64,000 nt of DNA, taken from NCBI GenBank assembly GCA_037039925.1, contig JAXRKP010001058.1, positions 98,501-162,500 on the forward strand. The letters are read 5' to 3'. The first letter of the stretch is position 1; each line of letters starts with the position of its first letter. A program made the position numbers and the translations under genes. Origin of the DNA: Doris montereyensis (taxonomy: Eukaryota > Mollusca > Gastropoda > Nudibranchia > Dorididae). The notes beneath the pieces are model-generated. The model searched no databases. It saw only the letters and a list, made by a program, of their open reading frames with translations, and was not told where the DNA came from. Shown in pieces: positions 55,601-64,000 of the stretch.

Positions 55601-58600
55601 GTGTGTTCATGAGGTGTGTTCATGAGGTGTGTTAACAAGTGTGTTCACAAGGTGTGTTAACAAGGTGTGTTCACAGGTGTGTTCACAAGGTGTGTTAACA
55701 AGGTGTGTTAACAAGGTGTGAGGTGTGTTAACAAGGTGTGTTAACAAGGTGTGTTCACAAGGTGTGTTCATGAGGTGTGTTCACAAGGTGTGTTCATGAG
55801 GTGTGTTCATGAGGTGTGTTAACAAGGTGTGTTCATGAGGTGTGTTCATGAGGTGTGTTCATGAGGTGTGTTAACAAGGTGTGTTCACAAGGTGTGTTCA
55901 TGAGGTGTGTTCACAAGGTGTGTTCACAAGGTGTGTTCATGAGGTGTTCACAAGGTGTGTTCACAAGGTGTGTTCACAAGGTGTGTTCACAAGGTGTGTT
56001 CATGAGGTGTTCATGAGGTGTGTTAACAAGGTGTGTTCACAAGGTGTGTTCATGAGTGTGTTCATGAGGTGTTCATGTTCATGAGGTGTGTTAATGAGGT
56101 GTGTTCACAAGGTGTGTTCACAAGGTGTGTTCATGAGGTGTGTTCACAAGGTGTGTTCACAAGGTGTGTTCATGAGGTGTGTTCATGAGGTGTGTTCATA
56201 AGATGTGTTCACAAGGTGTGTTCACAAGGTGTGTTCATGAGGTGTGTTCATGTGTTCATAAGATGTGTTCACAAGGTGTGTTCACAAGGTGTGTTCATGA
56301 GGTGTGTTCACAAGGTGTGTTCACAAGGTGTGTTCACAAGGTGTGTTCAAAAGGTGTGTTCAAAAGGTGTGTTCGAAAGGTGTGTTCGCTAGGTGTGTTT
56401 GCAAGGTGTGTTCACAAGGTATGTTCATGAGGTGCGTTCATGTGTTCATAAGGTGTATTCACGAGGTGTGTTCACACGAGCTGTGTCTATGAGGTGTGTT
56501 CACGAGGCATGTTAAGAGGAAGAGGTGTGTTCACGAAGTGTGTTCACAAGGGTGTGTTCATGAACTGTGTTCACAAAGTGTGGTCACAAGGTGTGTTCAT
56601 GAGATGTGTTCATGAGGTGCGTTCATGAGGTGCATTCAATATGTCCTACCTTGGCTCTTTCCCGTTCAATTATGTCCTCCAGTTGTCCTTCTCCATGCTT
56701 GACTAGATAATTCTTGATGCCCGTCATAAACTGACGCGTCTGAAAATCCAAGAAATGAAAATATTGAAAACAAGATTCAAGGCAAACAAAAATAAAAATG
56801 CTGTGATACTCAGTCGTAGTGTTTGAAATTTCCTTTCAGACGAAGGTAAAAATAACTAAATTTACTTTAAGACAGAGCGTATCCAAATTTCTATGGAGTG
56901 GAGCGAAACAGGTGATAATAATCACCGCCTGGACAGGAAGTTGAACAAAAATCAACAATCTCTTCTAGTCAGAAACTTTGTTTTTTCGGTAAATCAAATG
57001 AGCTGATAAACATTTACACAAGAAAACGGAAACGCAAAATGTAATATTCATATTATTTGTAAATAGCACAACGACTCACATTGCGCATAACGTGAAGAGG
57101 GTTGGTTTCCTGGCTCTCAATCGTGCATTGGATAAAGTTGCCAATTGTACTTCCAAACATGGTGTTTTGGTTGCCAGATAATCTGAAGGAAAGGGGAGGA
57201 AATCAAATAGAAAGTGAAATTTAGCATTTTGAAAGTAAAATTAGGAGACAGTAAAGATCATTTATAGAAAAACTATCAAGACATATCTTTTTAACAAGCT
57301 TATAAAAGCTTACTTTCTTAAATGAAAAATTACATAATTTTATTAGTTTTTTTTATTAATTTCATTTTGCTCTCCTTTTTCTTGATAACATTTTAATTTT
57401 GGCCTTAATTCCCACAATTTAAGCATCCATAAAAAAAAATCTATTTGACAAAAAGTCTTGACAAGTTCACTAAGTGTTGGATAATCTCACCTGAAAATGT
57501 ACTCCCGAATCTTACTTCCACCTGGTCTTGATCCCTTCAACTCGCCTGACTCCTGATTCACTGTGAAAAGATAGAAACGGAACATTTGATGAATTAAAAC
57601 ATTTGATCAATTAACTTACAGGTTTCAATTTTGTCCGGACTGCCCTGTAAATAGCTAGGATCTTACAACATGGGGCACAGAATATTGTGATCTGCGCATA
57701 GGACCTCCCTTTTATTGTTCATCTCCAATGGGACTAGGTGTCAATCCACCTATCTAGATCAGGGGGACGAATTTGAACCAAAAAAGCTAGAGAAAATGTT
57801 TCAGCCTGCCAGAGCTTGAACCCACAACCTTCTAGTCGAGAGACGTCGACACCTTGCCTCGGGACCATTGTGTTACTATGTGACAAACAAATTATCTCAT
57901 CGACATGAGATCTGTTGGAATATCTATGTATATATGTGTGATCTGAACATAGGAAAAGACAATTCATAGCAAAATAATAAAAAGCTTGCTTTAAAAACTA
58001 TGTTGTGTGGTGTTGGTGGCCTAAAGGTTAATTTGCCGCACTTTGGATTGTGAGAGGTCCTGGGTTCAAACCTTGGCAAAGCTAGATCCAGCATCATTGT
58101 GTTTCTGTAAGAACAAGTCTTAACACGCATGTCCCAAAGTGCAAATTTCACTCTCCTTCAAATTTTCTTCCTTCATTGAAATATTACCATGCAGTGCAGT
58201 ATCAACAATGGTCATTTGTTTGTTTCATTGAAACTCACTCTAACAACCATATGCAGTGATCTCAGGGTGAGTTCAGAGGAAACAGCATGAAGGTAAGGGA
58301 CGCGTTGAAGAGCAAAAAAAGAAAAGAAGTAGGGCCTACCAGCAGAGCGCACCCACCGACAACATACCAGCAAGGCAAAGCTACGGGTGTGCCAGTATCA
58401 CAAAACTACTTAGAAACTAAACGCGGCAACACACATGCAAAACGTTCAAACAAACTCACGCAATACTGGTCTGATCTTTTCGTTGAGCTCGTTGCTTGCA
58501 ATCGCCACGTCGCCTCCAAACAGGATGTCTTCGTCGCCTTGACCTTCGCCTTTGATCACTGTGCTGGATGGGAATTCCCCCCAGCGTTGGGACGGAGGAC

Positions 58601-61600
58601 TCAACAGGGCGTGGTGACAGTTGACCACGTCCGGGTGGTGTGAGGACAGCGGAGGGGGGGCTGGACGGGGCTGGACATGGGCGGGGCTTTGGGCGGGTGA
58701 CAGCTGCTGCTGCTGTCCATGCTGTGCTGATGGGAAAGGAAGTAACTATCATGGCGTTGACAGACTGTTCTGAGCTGTTTGGGGAAAGAGAGAGAAGAAA
58801 GACAAATGATTAATACATAAAGGTATATATATATATATACATCATCCTACCCATCTATTATGTTATGAAAAGTAAATGAATTTACATTTATTAATATCTT
58901 ACGCCAGATCATAAATAACTAAACTTTCAACGTATTTAAAAATTTGATCAAACCGTGTAGTTTTTCACGAGTACGCATTTATAGTCATTCTAAAATCCCT
59001 TTAAGCTCTTGGATCTACTGTGCAAGATAAAATCACCTAGCTTTAACAACGCCAATATCATTGTTAGAACTACCATTACACTTCAGCCCCAAAATGCCGA
59101 TACGGTTTGGAATTTGTATTTCCCTTCGCTCTGGGAAATTACGTTGAACGAAGTGAATGAAGTGAAACATGACAATATATGTACATGTACAGAATGAAAG
59201 TAGAGCTCTTCCTTTATAGAAATTAACTAAACTTAGTGTTATCATTTCACGATATGTGAAAAGGGTAATAACCCCTGGGCTGTGTCAACATGATGGAATG
59301 CTACACCTAGGGTTTAGTGGGTTAAGAGTTATCTTTTTAGGCGTAATTTTTTCACAGGGGGGACATGGTGGCCCAGAGGCAAAGTATTGGCCTGTCAACC
59401 AAAAGGTCATGGGTTCAAGCCCTGGCAGGTCAAAAGGTTTTCTCAGTTTTACAGGTGAAACACTCCTGTGTGGAGATCACAACACTCTATGCACATTAAA
59501 GATACTTTGTTGTTTACAGGGCAGTCTTTTAAAGATGTTACCAAGACCATAAGATTACCTTAGCTGTGGACGCGTAAAATCATATTTAAAAAAAAAAAAA
59601 TCTTTTTTCGCAAAAATCAAAGCAAGCAGAGAAAAGAAAACATCATGAGAAAACTACATACACAAACCACAATTGTCGTAATGATCATTCGCATTGTTGA
59701 CAGGTGTGAGAAGAGAGGCGTTTGGAGACATGGCCTTGACCTCATGACTTTCAGTGATGTGAAGGTCATCGCCTAATACTGTGGGACTCCTGGGCGTTTG
59801 GCTCCCTAGGTCTGCCGTTGACATTGCTGCTCTGAGCGCGGCTGGACGTGCTGATTTTGCGCTCGATTATTGTTGACCTGGGAGGACTTGTGCTGGTCTT
59901 CATCCTGATAGCTGGAGTTTGCAATCTGCCAGCGCTGGACACGCTCGTTGAGGTCCATGGCTGGAGGCAGACGGCGCTGAGGAAAAGCGGGTTGTAAGAA
60001 TTTGTGAGCTGAGCCACTCTCCCACGGTGGAGAGTAGATAGTGCCTTGGCTACTGTGCATCGATCCCTGGAATGAGAAAATGACAAATGAAGTTGTAAAT
60101 CACACTTGGACTGAATGGTAGGTTAAAACATTCTTAGCCTATCCATCATGAGGAACAAAGCCAGCCCCTTCTCAAGGGATCTGTTAAACGTAGAAGGCAA
60201 TTTGAAAAAGGTACTCTGAACTTCCTGAAGTCACAGTGCACTTACAAGAAATGATTTCAGTAAATTTTTTATAAATTAGCAGATGAATAGATAGACACAT
60301 AGGGAGTGAATAAATAAATAGATAAATACATACATACATAGACAGACAGACACTTGAACAGATAGAAAGGTTTGCAAAAAGACAAAACAAGATTAAGAGG
60401 GACCAGTTCTTTCGATAATGATGAAGAGGTACAAATATATAGATACATATGGAAACAGCTGTTAAATTTATCCCTAAGCCTAGTCTGATAACGTCTTGAA
60501 TGTAACACGCTGTCCAATTTAAGCGTTAAAAAAAGAAAGAAAAAGAATAAAGAAAAAAGAAAAAAAAAGAAGCGTTTCTAGCCTACCCTGTATCCAGCCA
60601 GATTGTCATATTCCGACAAAGGAGGGAAAGGCCGCCCTTTGACACCACGGATGTGATGCCCAGCTGGCGGCACAATGGGCTTAATGGCCAGCTCCGGATG
60701 AGTGCTGGATATCAAGTCCTGGACGGTGGAGGTGTCGGAAAAACAGGAAGCTCTGGTCGGCGGACCGTTGTGTGAGGACGAGTTGATGTCTAGAGGAAAG
60801 GGCCGGGCTGCTGAAGCAGGTGAACTTAGCTGCTCGCTGTCGTGTCTAAAACGGTTATCATGGAGGTCAAATTCTCCAAGGTCGGTTTCTGGCGTGGTGG
60901 CGTCATGTGCTGCTGGTGCCGGCTGTTCAAAATGCCCGGCGGTGTGAGATTCTGAGTTAGCACTTTGGTGCCCAGTTTCAGTCTATGGAGCCGATCCTTC
61001 CAGCTGTGCTTGCGTTGAAGATTTGAATTTTCTTGAGCGGATTTAGAGCTAATGCTTCTGGTGAGAGCCACTTTACTTTTGGTTGATTTTTCGGGGCGAC
61101 ACGTTGTCAAAGACAAATCTTTGCGGGACAGACGCTTGCCCATTCTGTTTCCCGACCTCATTGGGAAAAGATTGTCTCCAATGGAGTTCGCTGGGAGACT
61201 TTGAATGGCAGTTGTTGGCCTTTGTCGATGCGGTTATGGTTATGGACGGAGGGGAGCGGATTTCCGTCGCACTTGAATGTTCACCGCTCTGCGTTTCGGT
61301 CTCGGAACTTGACTGCGTCGGCTGGCTCAAGGTAGAGGGGACTGGAGACAGTTGCCAGAGAAGACTCAGACGACGATTTCATCCGTGCCAAGTTTGTTAA
61401 GGGGCCTGGGATAGGTTTTGAGCTTTTTGCCAGGGGAGTTCTTTCATTTGAGGCTGATTCCGACATGATGACGGACATAGTGGTCGTGAAGACGCATTTT
61501 GCCGGAGAGTCCTTTCTAGACGTGGGAGGCGACGAGGCCGTCTCTCCATCATTGCCCGTCTTATGGGAGAAGTCGAGGGAATGGGAGGTGACAAATTTGA

Positions 61601-63365
61601 CTTGATGAGGAGAAGATGAGTTTGAGAGATGAATACTAGCAACACGAGTTTCTTTGACGTCGTCTGAAGGCAGAGTCGCTGATGACGGTGAAGTCGGAGA
61701 AAGATCTGTAGTTGTAACTATTGAAGGAGATGTTGTAGTCACGTTCTGGGATTCTGATCTATCAAACTGTGAATCATTGAAGAAGTTCTCCATTCGTTGA
61801 ATTCCTTAACGTGAGCGACTGGCAAAGTGACCGACTCCTCGTCACTCGTGGAACCGGCTATCAAACGGGCTCGGTCTAACGCTGTCAGCCCAGTACGACC
61901 GCCAGTCACGCTATCCCGAGGCGAATGTGCTTTCTTTCCTTTGAATGTTTCGTGGCTCTGACAGTTTTCGTGAAACACTTTTCTCCTACCGTCCTTTGAA
62001 CATTGGATTGTGTCGGTTGTGACGGCCACTCCTTGATTTAGAATCTAATACTGTTCGCTAATCTTGAGTTTTTCTAGGCACATAGTATGGCGCGTCTGAG
62101 TCACAGTTATTTTTCCACACGTCCTCGTAATCACTGAGCCTATCAGCCAGGCTAGACTTGAAGTAGCTATTTTCAGGGATTTCCAAAGGCCCAAATTCAT
62201 GGTAGAATACAAACTAGACTTTGACTTTGGTTCGACCGCGGGAAAAAGCGTCCACGAGCGTTTTCTTGCCGGTCTGTTTGTCTTCAGGTGCTGCTGTGAT
62301 TTCTACGGATGGGGCGGATATGGCACAAGGAGTTTGGCAAGAAGCATTGACGGAGGATCCATTGGCATTAATGGCCACCGCTCTCTCCAAACGATCCTGC
62401 GGAGCTGACGAGTTGGTGGCTGCAGCGGCAGCGGATGCGTGTTGATGGTTATGACGAGACGGATCCATGGAGGAATTGAATATGAACACGGGTGGTCCTC
62501 CAAGCGAGTTTTGAGGTGGATAGTGATAAGGTTGATGAGTGGAAGGTTGAGGTTTGGACCTTGACGGACTTCCTTTACCGGGAGTTGTGGAGTGGAGGTC
62601 ATCACAGGAAACGGTGGCGCAGATTCGGACCACAGTGCCTGCTGATGGCTTTTTTCAGCCGTGTTGAAACTTTTGCTATGAAATGTGGAGATGGATATGG
62701 TTTGACGGACTATGTTGACGGTGCTACTGTCGGGAGGGTGCGTCTGATTGGTCTCATCTCGACCGCCGCTGAAACTGGAGCCAGGGTGGTGCTCGTTGGA
62801 CGTGGTGTGGTGATGGACGCATTGTTCAAGGTGTGATTGTGTTTGAGTGAGATGAGTTGAGCTATTGGGCGACCGAGATGGTAGTGTGTTGCTATTGGTG
62901 TTGTTGTTGTTGTTGTTGTTGTTGGGCCCGTGTCGGGTGCTGGCTTCTAATGGCACAGATGGATGCTGAGGATGTTGAATGTCGATAGGCTCGCTACAAG
63001 ATTTGTGGAGGGTGAAATGAGATTCTAGCGATGGGGTCGGGGATCTACGTGAAATGGGACTCTGCCAAAAATCTGAAAATAGAAAAGATAAAATAATTAA
63101 AATTTTCGAAGGAGTTGCGAATTCTTCCAATTGATATGAATCATTCTTATTGGCATAATTCTTCTTATTGGTATAATTTTTCTTCTTCATCAACTTCTTC
63201 TTCTTCTTCTTCTTTTATTCTTCTTCTCCTTCTTCTTCTGCTCCTCCACCTCCTCCTTATCATTATTACTTTAAACATTAGCATTATCATAATTGTCATT
63301 GTACTATCATTATTATTATCATCATTATATCGTTATTCCAATATCACTACTTTTATCATTATCAC

Positions 63366-63419
<54 letters not shown>

Positions 63420-63638
63420 GATTATTATTATGATTATTATTATGATTATCCTATACATCATCATCAGCATCATTATTACTAGAACCAGCAATTTTGTTTA
63501 CATGTCTACAAACTTTCACCACAATCAACAAAGAAAATGTTCTCACCTTGACCTAACAGAGCCAACGAGGCCAATTCTCGTAAAGAGCGACTTTCCTGGA
63601 TGGACGGAAGGAGTTTTAACAGGTAGGGGATATCTTCT
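43460..63638 (-). CDS. RIN: Ras and Rab interactor (RIN/Sprint family) homologue, partial: SH2 edge, linker, RH, VPS9, RA
   Basis: RIN proteins bind active Ras through their RA domain and activate Rab5 through a VPS9 guanine-exchange domain, linking receptor signalling to early endosomes. About 15 exons were read on the - strand. They cover the C-terminal edge of the SH2 domain (SLRELASLALLGQDFWQSP), a Ser/Pro/Asn-rich linker of about 2.5 kb in one exon, the RH region (GNQNTMFGSTIGNFIQCTIE; FMTGIKNYLVKHGEGQLEDI), and VPS9 (ADDFLPMLIF; GEGGYYLTTLSSAVLVLKNF). They end with RA (AYLKIAIPNETQGSINWKTL; KITNPQDYGLFLLCDGD). The conserved VPS9 Asp and Pro and the YYxT pair expected for Rab5 exchange are present, so catalysis is likely conserved (inference). 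The SH2 core and start codon lie beyond 64000. Multiple single-base frame breaks occur. Which vertebrate paralogue (RIN1, 2 or 3) it matches best cannot be decided here. Confidence 0.87.
43795..44060 (-). repeat. Family B SINE, antisense orientation
   Basis: GGCCCATAGAGCCAGAGCGT at the left and AACCCAGGACCCCGAGATCC at the right (tRNA head, degraded). Confidence 0.65.
44115..44245. repeat. Direct duplication of about 65 bp
   Basis: GGTTTTCCCATTTCTCGTGT..CTCAAGATTCTTGTTTTAGTTTGG occurs twice. Confidence 0.85.
44525..44665. repeat. 15-bp array CTTCCATGATTGACA
   Basis: About nine units; it explains the NHGSCQSWK-type - strand frames. Confidence 0.88.
44720..45060. repeat. 59-bp minisatellite split by a palindrome
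   Basis: About six units containing TTGAACAGTCACTGAAAAGA and TTTGAAACAAAAAGTATCTA. A further partial unit resumes at about 45365-45415, beyond the palindrome. Confidence 0.88.
45067..45337. mobile_element. 271-bp near-palindrome, probable foldback element/MITE
   Basis: The left arm begins GAAAGTGGGTCAAAATGGTA and the right arm, reverse complemented, GAAAGTGGGTCAGATTTGTA. Both arms continue with similar CTCGTT.TCGGTATC and CTACTTTTAGAG-like blocks to an axis near 45202, where CCCCATCCCACCC faces GGGTGGGATGGGG. There is no coding capacity beyond mirrored frames. Confidence 0.85.
45878..47270. repeat. 14-bp satellite ATCAATGGTGTTAC, about 1.4 kb
   Basis: About 98 units. A central block (about 46465-46870) is a 28-bp dimer variant with ATCAATGATATTAT. 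The unit has no stop in any + frame, so all three frames are open for over 200 codons. It lies in the last RIN intron. Confidence 0.95.
47894..47968 (-). CDS. RIN: RIN exon, RA domain continued
   Basis: The acceptor AATTTCAG precedes 47968 and the donor GTAAGA follows 47894. It reads AMVAHKFKITNPQDYGLFLL then CDGD. The (V)C..KFKxxxPxxYxLFL pattern is the RA signature. Two bases are needed from the next exon. Confidence 0.87.
48195..48335. repeat. AAATAAACAGAAGGTAAAA array
   Basis: Five units of about 25 bp with variable A/T runs. Confidence 0.8.
48565..48860 (-). repeat. Family B SINE
   Basis: Near-complete - copy: GGCCCATAGAGCCGGAGCTC at the left, TAGGATTCGAACTCAGGATC (B box) and GTCTAATCGCTTGGCCACTA (A box) at the right. 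Confidence 0.8.
49025..49147 (-). CDS. RIN: RIN exon, RA domain
   Basis: The acceptor TTTTTAG precedes 49147 and the donor GTAAGT follows 49025. It reads RLPAISDTQAYLKIAIPNET, QGSINWKTLPVRPSMNTRDV plus one base of Cys. In RIN family RA domains the equivalent is the LRIAFQxVxxG..KTLxVRPxxTTxDVC strand pair. Confidence 0.88.
49258..49552. repeat. 8-bp array GATAAAAT
   Basis: About 35 units. It produces IILSFYHF-type - frames that read straight through the RA exon in places and are artefacts. Confidence 0.95.
49800..49948. repeat. 44-bp triplication next to VPS9 donor
   Basis: Three units of AGCTATGATTGATACGCGCC plus TGTCACTAGTGTCACACACA, ending five bases from the exon border at 49953. Confidence 0.88.
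49953..50157 (-). CDS. RIN: RIN exon, VPS9 core; one surplus base
   Basis: The acceptor CAG precedes 50157. The exon reads DFLPMLIF, then after one surplus T in a T5 run VIVHSGLVAAEIEADFMWGL, LQPSLLTGEGGYYLTTLSSA and VLVLKNF. Two overlapping donors exist at the end. The GTAGAG donor after 49953 gives MEVG and the right phase for the RA exon; GTAGGT four bases earlier does not. The YYLT motif is the VPS9 Tyr-Thr pair that contacts Rab. Confidence 0.9.
50335..50570. repeat. 32-bp minisatellite
   Basis: Seven units of GTTATTGCTAGTGTCATTAT plus GTGCAAGAA. Confidence 0.9.
51097..51158. repeat. GTAAGT hexamer array
   Basis: About ten perfect GTAAGT units on +, each a consensus splice donor, but antisense to RIN. 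Confidence 0.9.
51195..51475 (-). repeat. Family A SINE, - orientation
   Basis: TTTACCCACATCCATAACTA, CACAGGACTTCCTTTTATTG, CACCTACCTGGACCAGGGGG and GAACCCACTATCTTTCGGTT. Confidence 0.65.
51650..51704 (-). CDS. RIN: RIN exon, VPS9 start
   Basis: The acceptor ATTCACAG precedes 51704 and the donor GTACGT follows 51650. It reads VQGKELLPSRGPMSLGAD plus one base and joins the next exon to form GADDFLPML, the VPS9 segment carrying the catalytic Asp. Confidence 0.87.
52290..52421 (-). CDS. RIN: RIN exon
   Basis: The acceptor ATTTTCAG precedes 52421 and the donor GTAAGT follows 52290. It reads PGLKLPDASDMEVISHHLNL, MQRSYSPLQKLNSLLKATSA and IYHC. It matches the helix MYSPEKKVxxLLRxxKxIY of vertebrate RINs. 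Phase 0 on both sides. Confidence 0.87.
52724..52798 (-). CDS. RIN: RIN exon
   Basis: The acceptor TTTACAG precedes 52798 and the donor GTTGGT follows 52724. It reads NGALQMLSRNIKYARSRSAQ then ELGS. RIN proteins have ARxxxPQELGV here. One more G in the GGGG run would give ELGVK and restore phase with the next exon. Confidence 0.85.
52935..53065 (-). repeat. Family C repeat, - orientation
   Basis: CGCATGTGGTTATCTCAGGG and TGGAAAGAAGCAAGACCTAC match the reverse complement of family C. Confidence 0.65.
53245..53770. repeat. 41-bp minisatellite
   Basis: About 12 units of GACAAACTAAACTACGACTT plus TAGAGTAATTTGGTTGTTA. Confidence 0.9.
53906..54056. repeat. CA microsatellite surrounding duplicated exon piece
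   Basis: (CA)n tracts at 53906-53950 and 54013-54056 flank a 64-bp copy of the RIN exon end at 53961-54024. Confidence 0.9.
54061..54174 (-). CDS. RIN: RIN exon, helical bundle before VPS9; frame shifted inside
   Basis: The acceptor TACCAG precedes 54174 and the donor GTAAGT follows 54061. It begins LAANEILNIDAIIEQALHVC. After a GTGTGTG tract the homologous reading, VLKPLKSHIYKLFVSHYN, is in another frame. Two extra bases in the dinucleotide tract would join them. The 3' 64 bp of the exon plus its donor are duplicated at 53961-54024. Confidence 0.85.
54290..55095 (+). mobile_element. Non-LTR retrotransposon, internally deleted
   Basis: Broken frames encode the linker REIMKEDSEIMETWRKHFHQL and reverse transcriptase N-terminal blocks: a GKAPGAD motif near 54517-54540, LLHAICQQAWKSKLVPDDWK, and KVYARILEMRLRKRVEDQNE followed by HQSGFRPGRSVQDHIFTIC. 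The catalytic part is deleted. A 3' end with AATAAAGTTG and a TATCT pentamer tail closes at about 55095. In-frame stops show it is dead. Confidence 0.8.
55205..56635. repeat. 13-bp satellite AAGGTGTGTTCAC, about 1.4 kb
   Basis: About 105 units with CACAAGG, CATGAGG and AACAAGG variants. The open frames rich in FTRCVHKVCS have a 13-residue period and are not genes. It ends 15 bp before a RIN exon donor. Confidence 0.95.
56650..56739 (-). CDS. RIN: RIN exon, RH region
   Basis: The acceptor TTTTCAG precedes 56739 and the donor GTAGGA follows 56650. It reads TRQFMTGIKNYLVKHGEGQL then EDIIERERAK, a strong RIN signature (FMSGMKNYLVKHGEG in vertebrates). Phase 0 on both sides. Confidence 0.92.
57080..57182 (-). 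CDS. RIN: RIN exon, RH region
   Basis: The acceptor CTTCAG precedes 57182 and the donor GTGAGT follows 57080. It encodes LSGNQNTMFGSTIGNFIQCT then IESQETNPLHVMRN. This matches the RIN-homology stretch in which a conserved FG..I..F..CT precedes the NLRQFMSG block. Confidence 0.87.
57491..57560 (-). CDS. RIN: RIN exon, start of RH region
   Basis: The acceptor TTCACAG precedes 57560 and the donor GTGAGA follows 57491. It reads NQESGELKGSRPGGSKIREY then IF, with both splice phases consistent. Confidence 0.8.
57610..57870 (-). repeat. Family A SINE, - orientation
   Basis: GGACTGCCCTGTAAATAGCT, CCAATGGGACTAGGTGTCAA, CAGAGCTTGAACCCACAACC and TCGACACCTTGCCTCGGGAC. Confidence 0.7.
58005..58145 (+). 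repeat. Family B-like SINE, truncated
   Basis: GGTGTTGGTGGCCTAAAGGT, GAGAGGTCCTGGGTTCAAAC (B box), AAAGCTAGATCCAGCATCAT. Confidence 0.6.
58460..58774 (-). CDS. RIN: RIN exon, at least one frame break
   Basis: The acceptor CAAACAG precedes 58774 and the donor GTGAGT follows 58460. The 3' part reads VVNCHHALLSPPSQRWGEFP, GEGQGDEDILFGGDVAIASN and ELNEKIRPVL, and joins in phase to the next exon. The 5' half is GC-rich and Pro/Gln-rich with the frame lost near 58745. Confidence 0.75.
59355..59580 (+). repeat. Family A SINE, complete head
   Basis: ACATGGTGGCCCAGAGGCAA, AAGGTCATGGGTTCAAGCCC (B box), ATTAAAGATACTTTGTTGTT, then a poly-A-rich end. Confidence 0.7.
59668..60066 (-). CDS. RIN: RIN exon, one frame break
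   Basis: The acceptor ATTCCAG precedes 60066 and the donor GTTTGT follows 59668. Phase 0 from the previous exon reads GSMHSSQGTIYSPPWESGSA, then DLNERVQRWQIANSSYQDED. Near 59815 it shifts to a frame reading TADLGSQTPRSPTVLGDDLH, then NASLLTPVNNANDHYDNCG. Confidence 0.72.
60296..60358. repeat. Tetranucleotide tract (GATA/CATA/CAGA)
   Basis: ATAGATAAATACATACATAC and AGACAGACAGAC runs; simple repeat. Confidence 0.8.
60587..63072 (-). CDS. RIN: RIN large exon (disordered linker), frame broken
   Basis: The acceptor TTTTCAG precedes 63072 and the donor GTAGGC follows 60587. It starts in phase as DFWQSPISRRSPTPSLESHF and is rich in Ser, Thr, Pro, His and Asn, with an Asn run near 62905-62930. Nearly all of it is open, but in alternating frames, with at least six single-base breaks. 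Readable blocks include SLADRLSDYEDVWKNNCDSD near 62110-62170, GRTGLTALDRARLIAGSTSD near 61850-61910 and RKHSWKDRLHRLKLGTKVLT near 60950-61010. It probably holds Ser/Pro-rich binding sites; no catalytic domain is visible. Confidence 0.75.
63195..63450. repeat. TTC and ATT simple repeats
   Basis: TTCTTCTTC tract at 63180-63250 and about 20 ATT units at 63365-63420 with ATTATG variants, in a RIN intron. Confidence 0.9.
63547..63638 (-). CDS. RIN: RIN exon, end of SH2 domain
   Basis: On the - strand the acceptor CCCCAG precedes 63638 and the donor GTGAGA follows 63547. It reads EDIPYLLKLLPSIQESRSLR then ELASLALLGQ. This is the helix after the SH2 fold that in RIN proteins leads into xFWSS. The poly-ATT array at 63350-63440 lies in the next intron. 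Confidence 0.75.
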
Positions 63639-64000
63639 CTGGGGACAAAAACAACAACAAAATAACAACAACGTAAATACCATAAAGTCTCAAGAGTAAC
63701 TGAAAGTAATCCATTCTATTTAGTTTCAAAATATGTACAGATTCATTCGTTTAATAAATACTTTAATAAACATTTTAAAATTCCTTAAAACAGCTGTCAA
63801 CTTTATGTAAATATTCAAATGTATTAACCTCTTAATCATATTTCATTGGAATTTACCCTGTCTACCACATGCGGTGATCTCAGGTTGAATTAAGAGAAAA
63901 TAACAATTGTTTGTTACATCGAAATTTACTTTGCCTGCCATATGCAGTCATCTCAGGGTGAAATAAGTGGAAACAAAAAGATGAGAGATAAGTGAAAGAC

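Noticed and set aside
55881..56492. Cysteine-rich frames (FTRCVHKVCS) suggesting a secreted repeat protein
   Set aside because: The 13-bp unit yields the same peptide in every frame; no signal peptide or splice structure.

Overview
This is a eukaryotic nuclear window, most likely from a gastropod mollusc or a close lophotrochozoan. The basis is AT-rich DNA, many small exons in long introns with GT..AG borders, an exceptional density of minisatellites (about 40 arrays), and tRNA-derived short repeats. There is no bacterial-style gene packing. The taxon is an inference from genome style, not from a marker gene.

Two multi-exon genes lie tail to tail. On the + strand, about 29 exons between 1187 and 32685 encode a Codanin-1 (CDAN1) homologue, the ASF1 and CDIN1 partner whose loss causes congenital dyserythropoietic anaemia type I in humans. 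Its first exon(s) are upstream of the window. A polyadenylation signal follows at 33108. On the - strand, exons between 63638 and 43460 encode a Ras and Rab interactor (RIN/Sprint family) protein: the C-terminal edge of the SH2 domain, a long low-complexity linker, the RH region, a VPS9 Rab5-GEF domain and an RA domain. The SH2 core lies beyond the right edge. Nothing suggests that the two genes act together; their 3' ends converge across about 33.1-43.4 kb.

Both coding regions are interrupted by single-base frame breaks, several in homopolymers, where one base would restore both the frame and the splice phase. This looks like an incompletely polished long-read assembly rather than two coincident pseudogenes, but sequence alone cannot settle it.

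Mobile DNA is abundant. I found a hAT-type element with terminal inverted repeats, an imperfect 8-bp target duplication and a BED-type zinc-finger remnant (20380-21248). There is a piggyBac-type element flanked by TTAA (25676-26834), two pogo/Tigger-type MITEs flanked by TA (15813-16570 and 40885-41037), a 271-bp near-palindrome inside a minisatellite (45067-45337), and two non-LTR retrotransposon fragments (112-700 and 54290-55095). There are at least three families of short interspersed repeats. Introns and the intergenic region carry tandem arrays with units of 3 to about 66 bp; most long open frames outside the exons are by-products of these arrays.

No new operon-like or defence-like system is present. 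The most notable observations are a partial exon duplication that includes a splice donor in RIN, a minisatellite whose unit carries a 3' splice site in front of CDAN1 exon 4, and a short repeat family whose orientation follows the transcription direction of the host gene.
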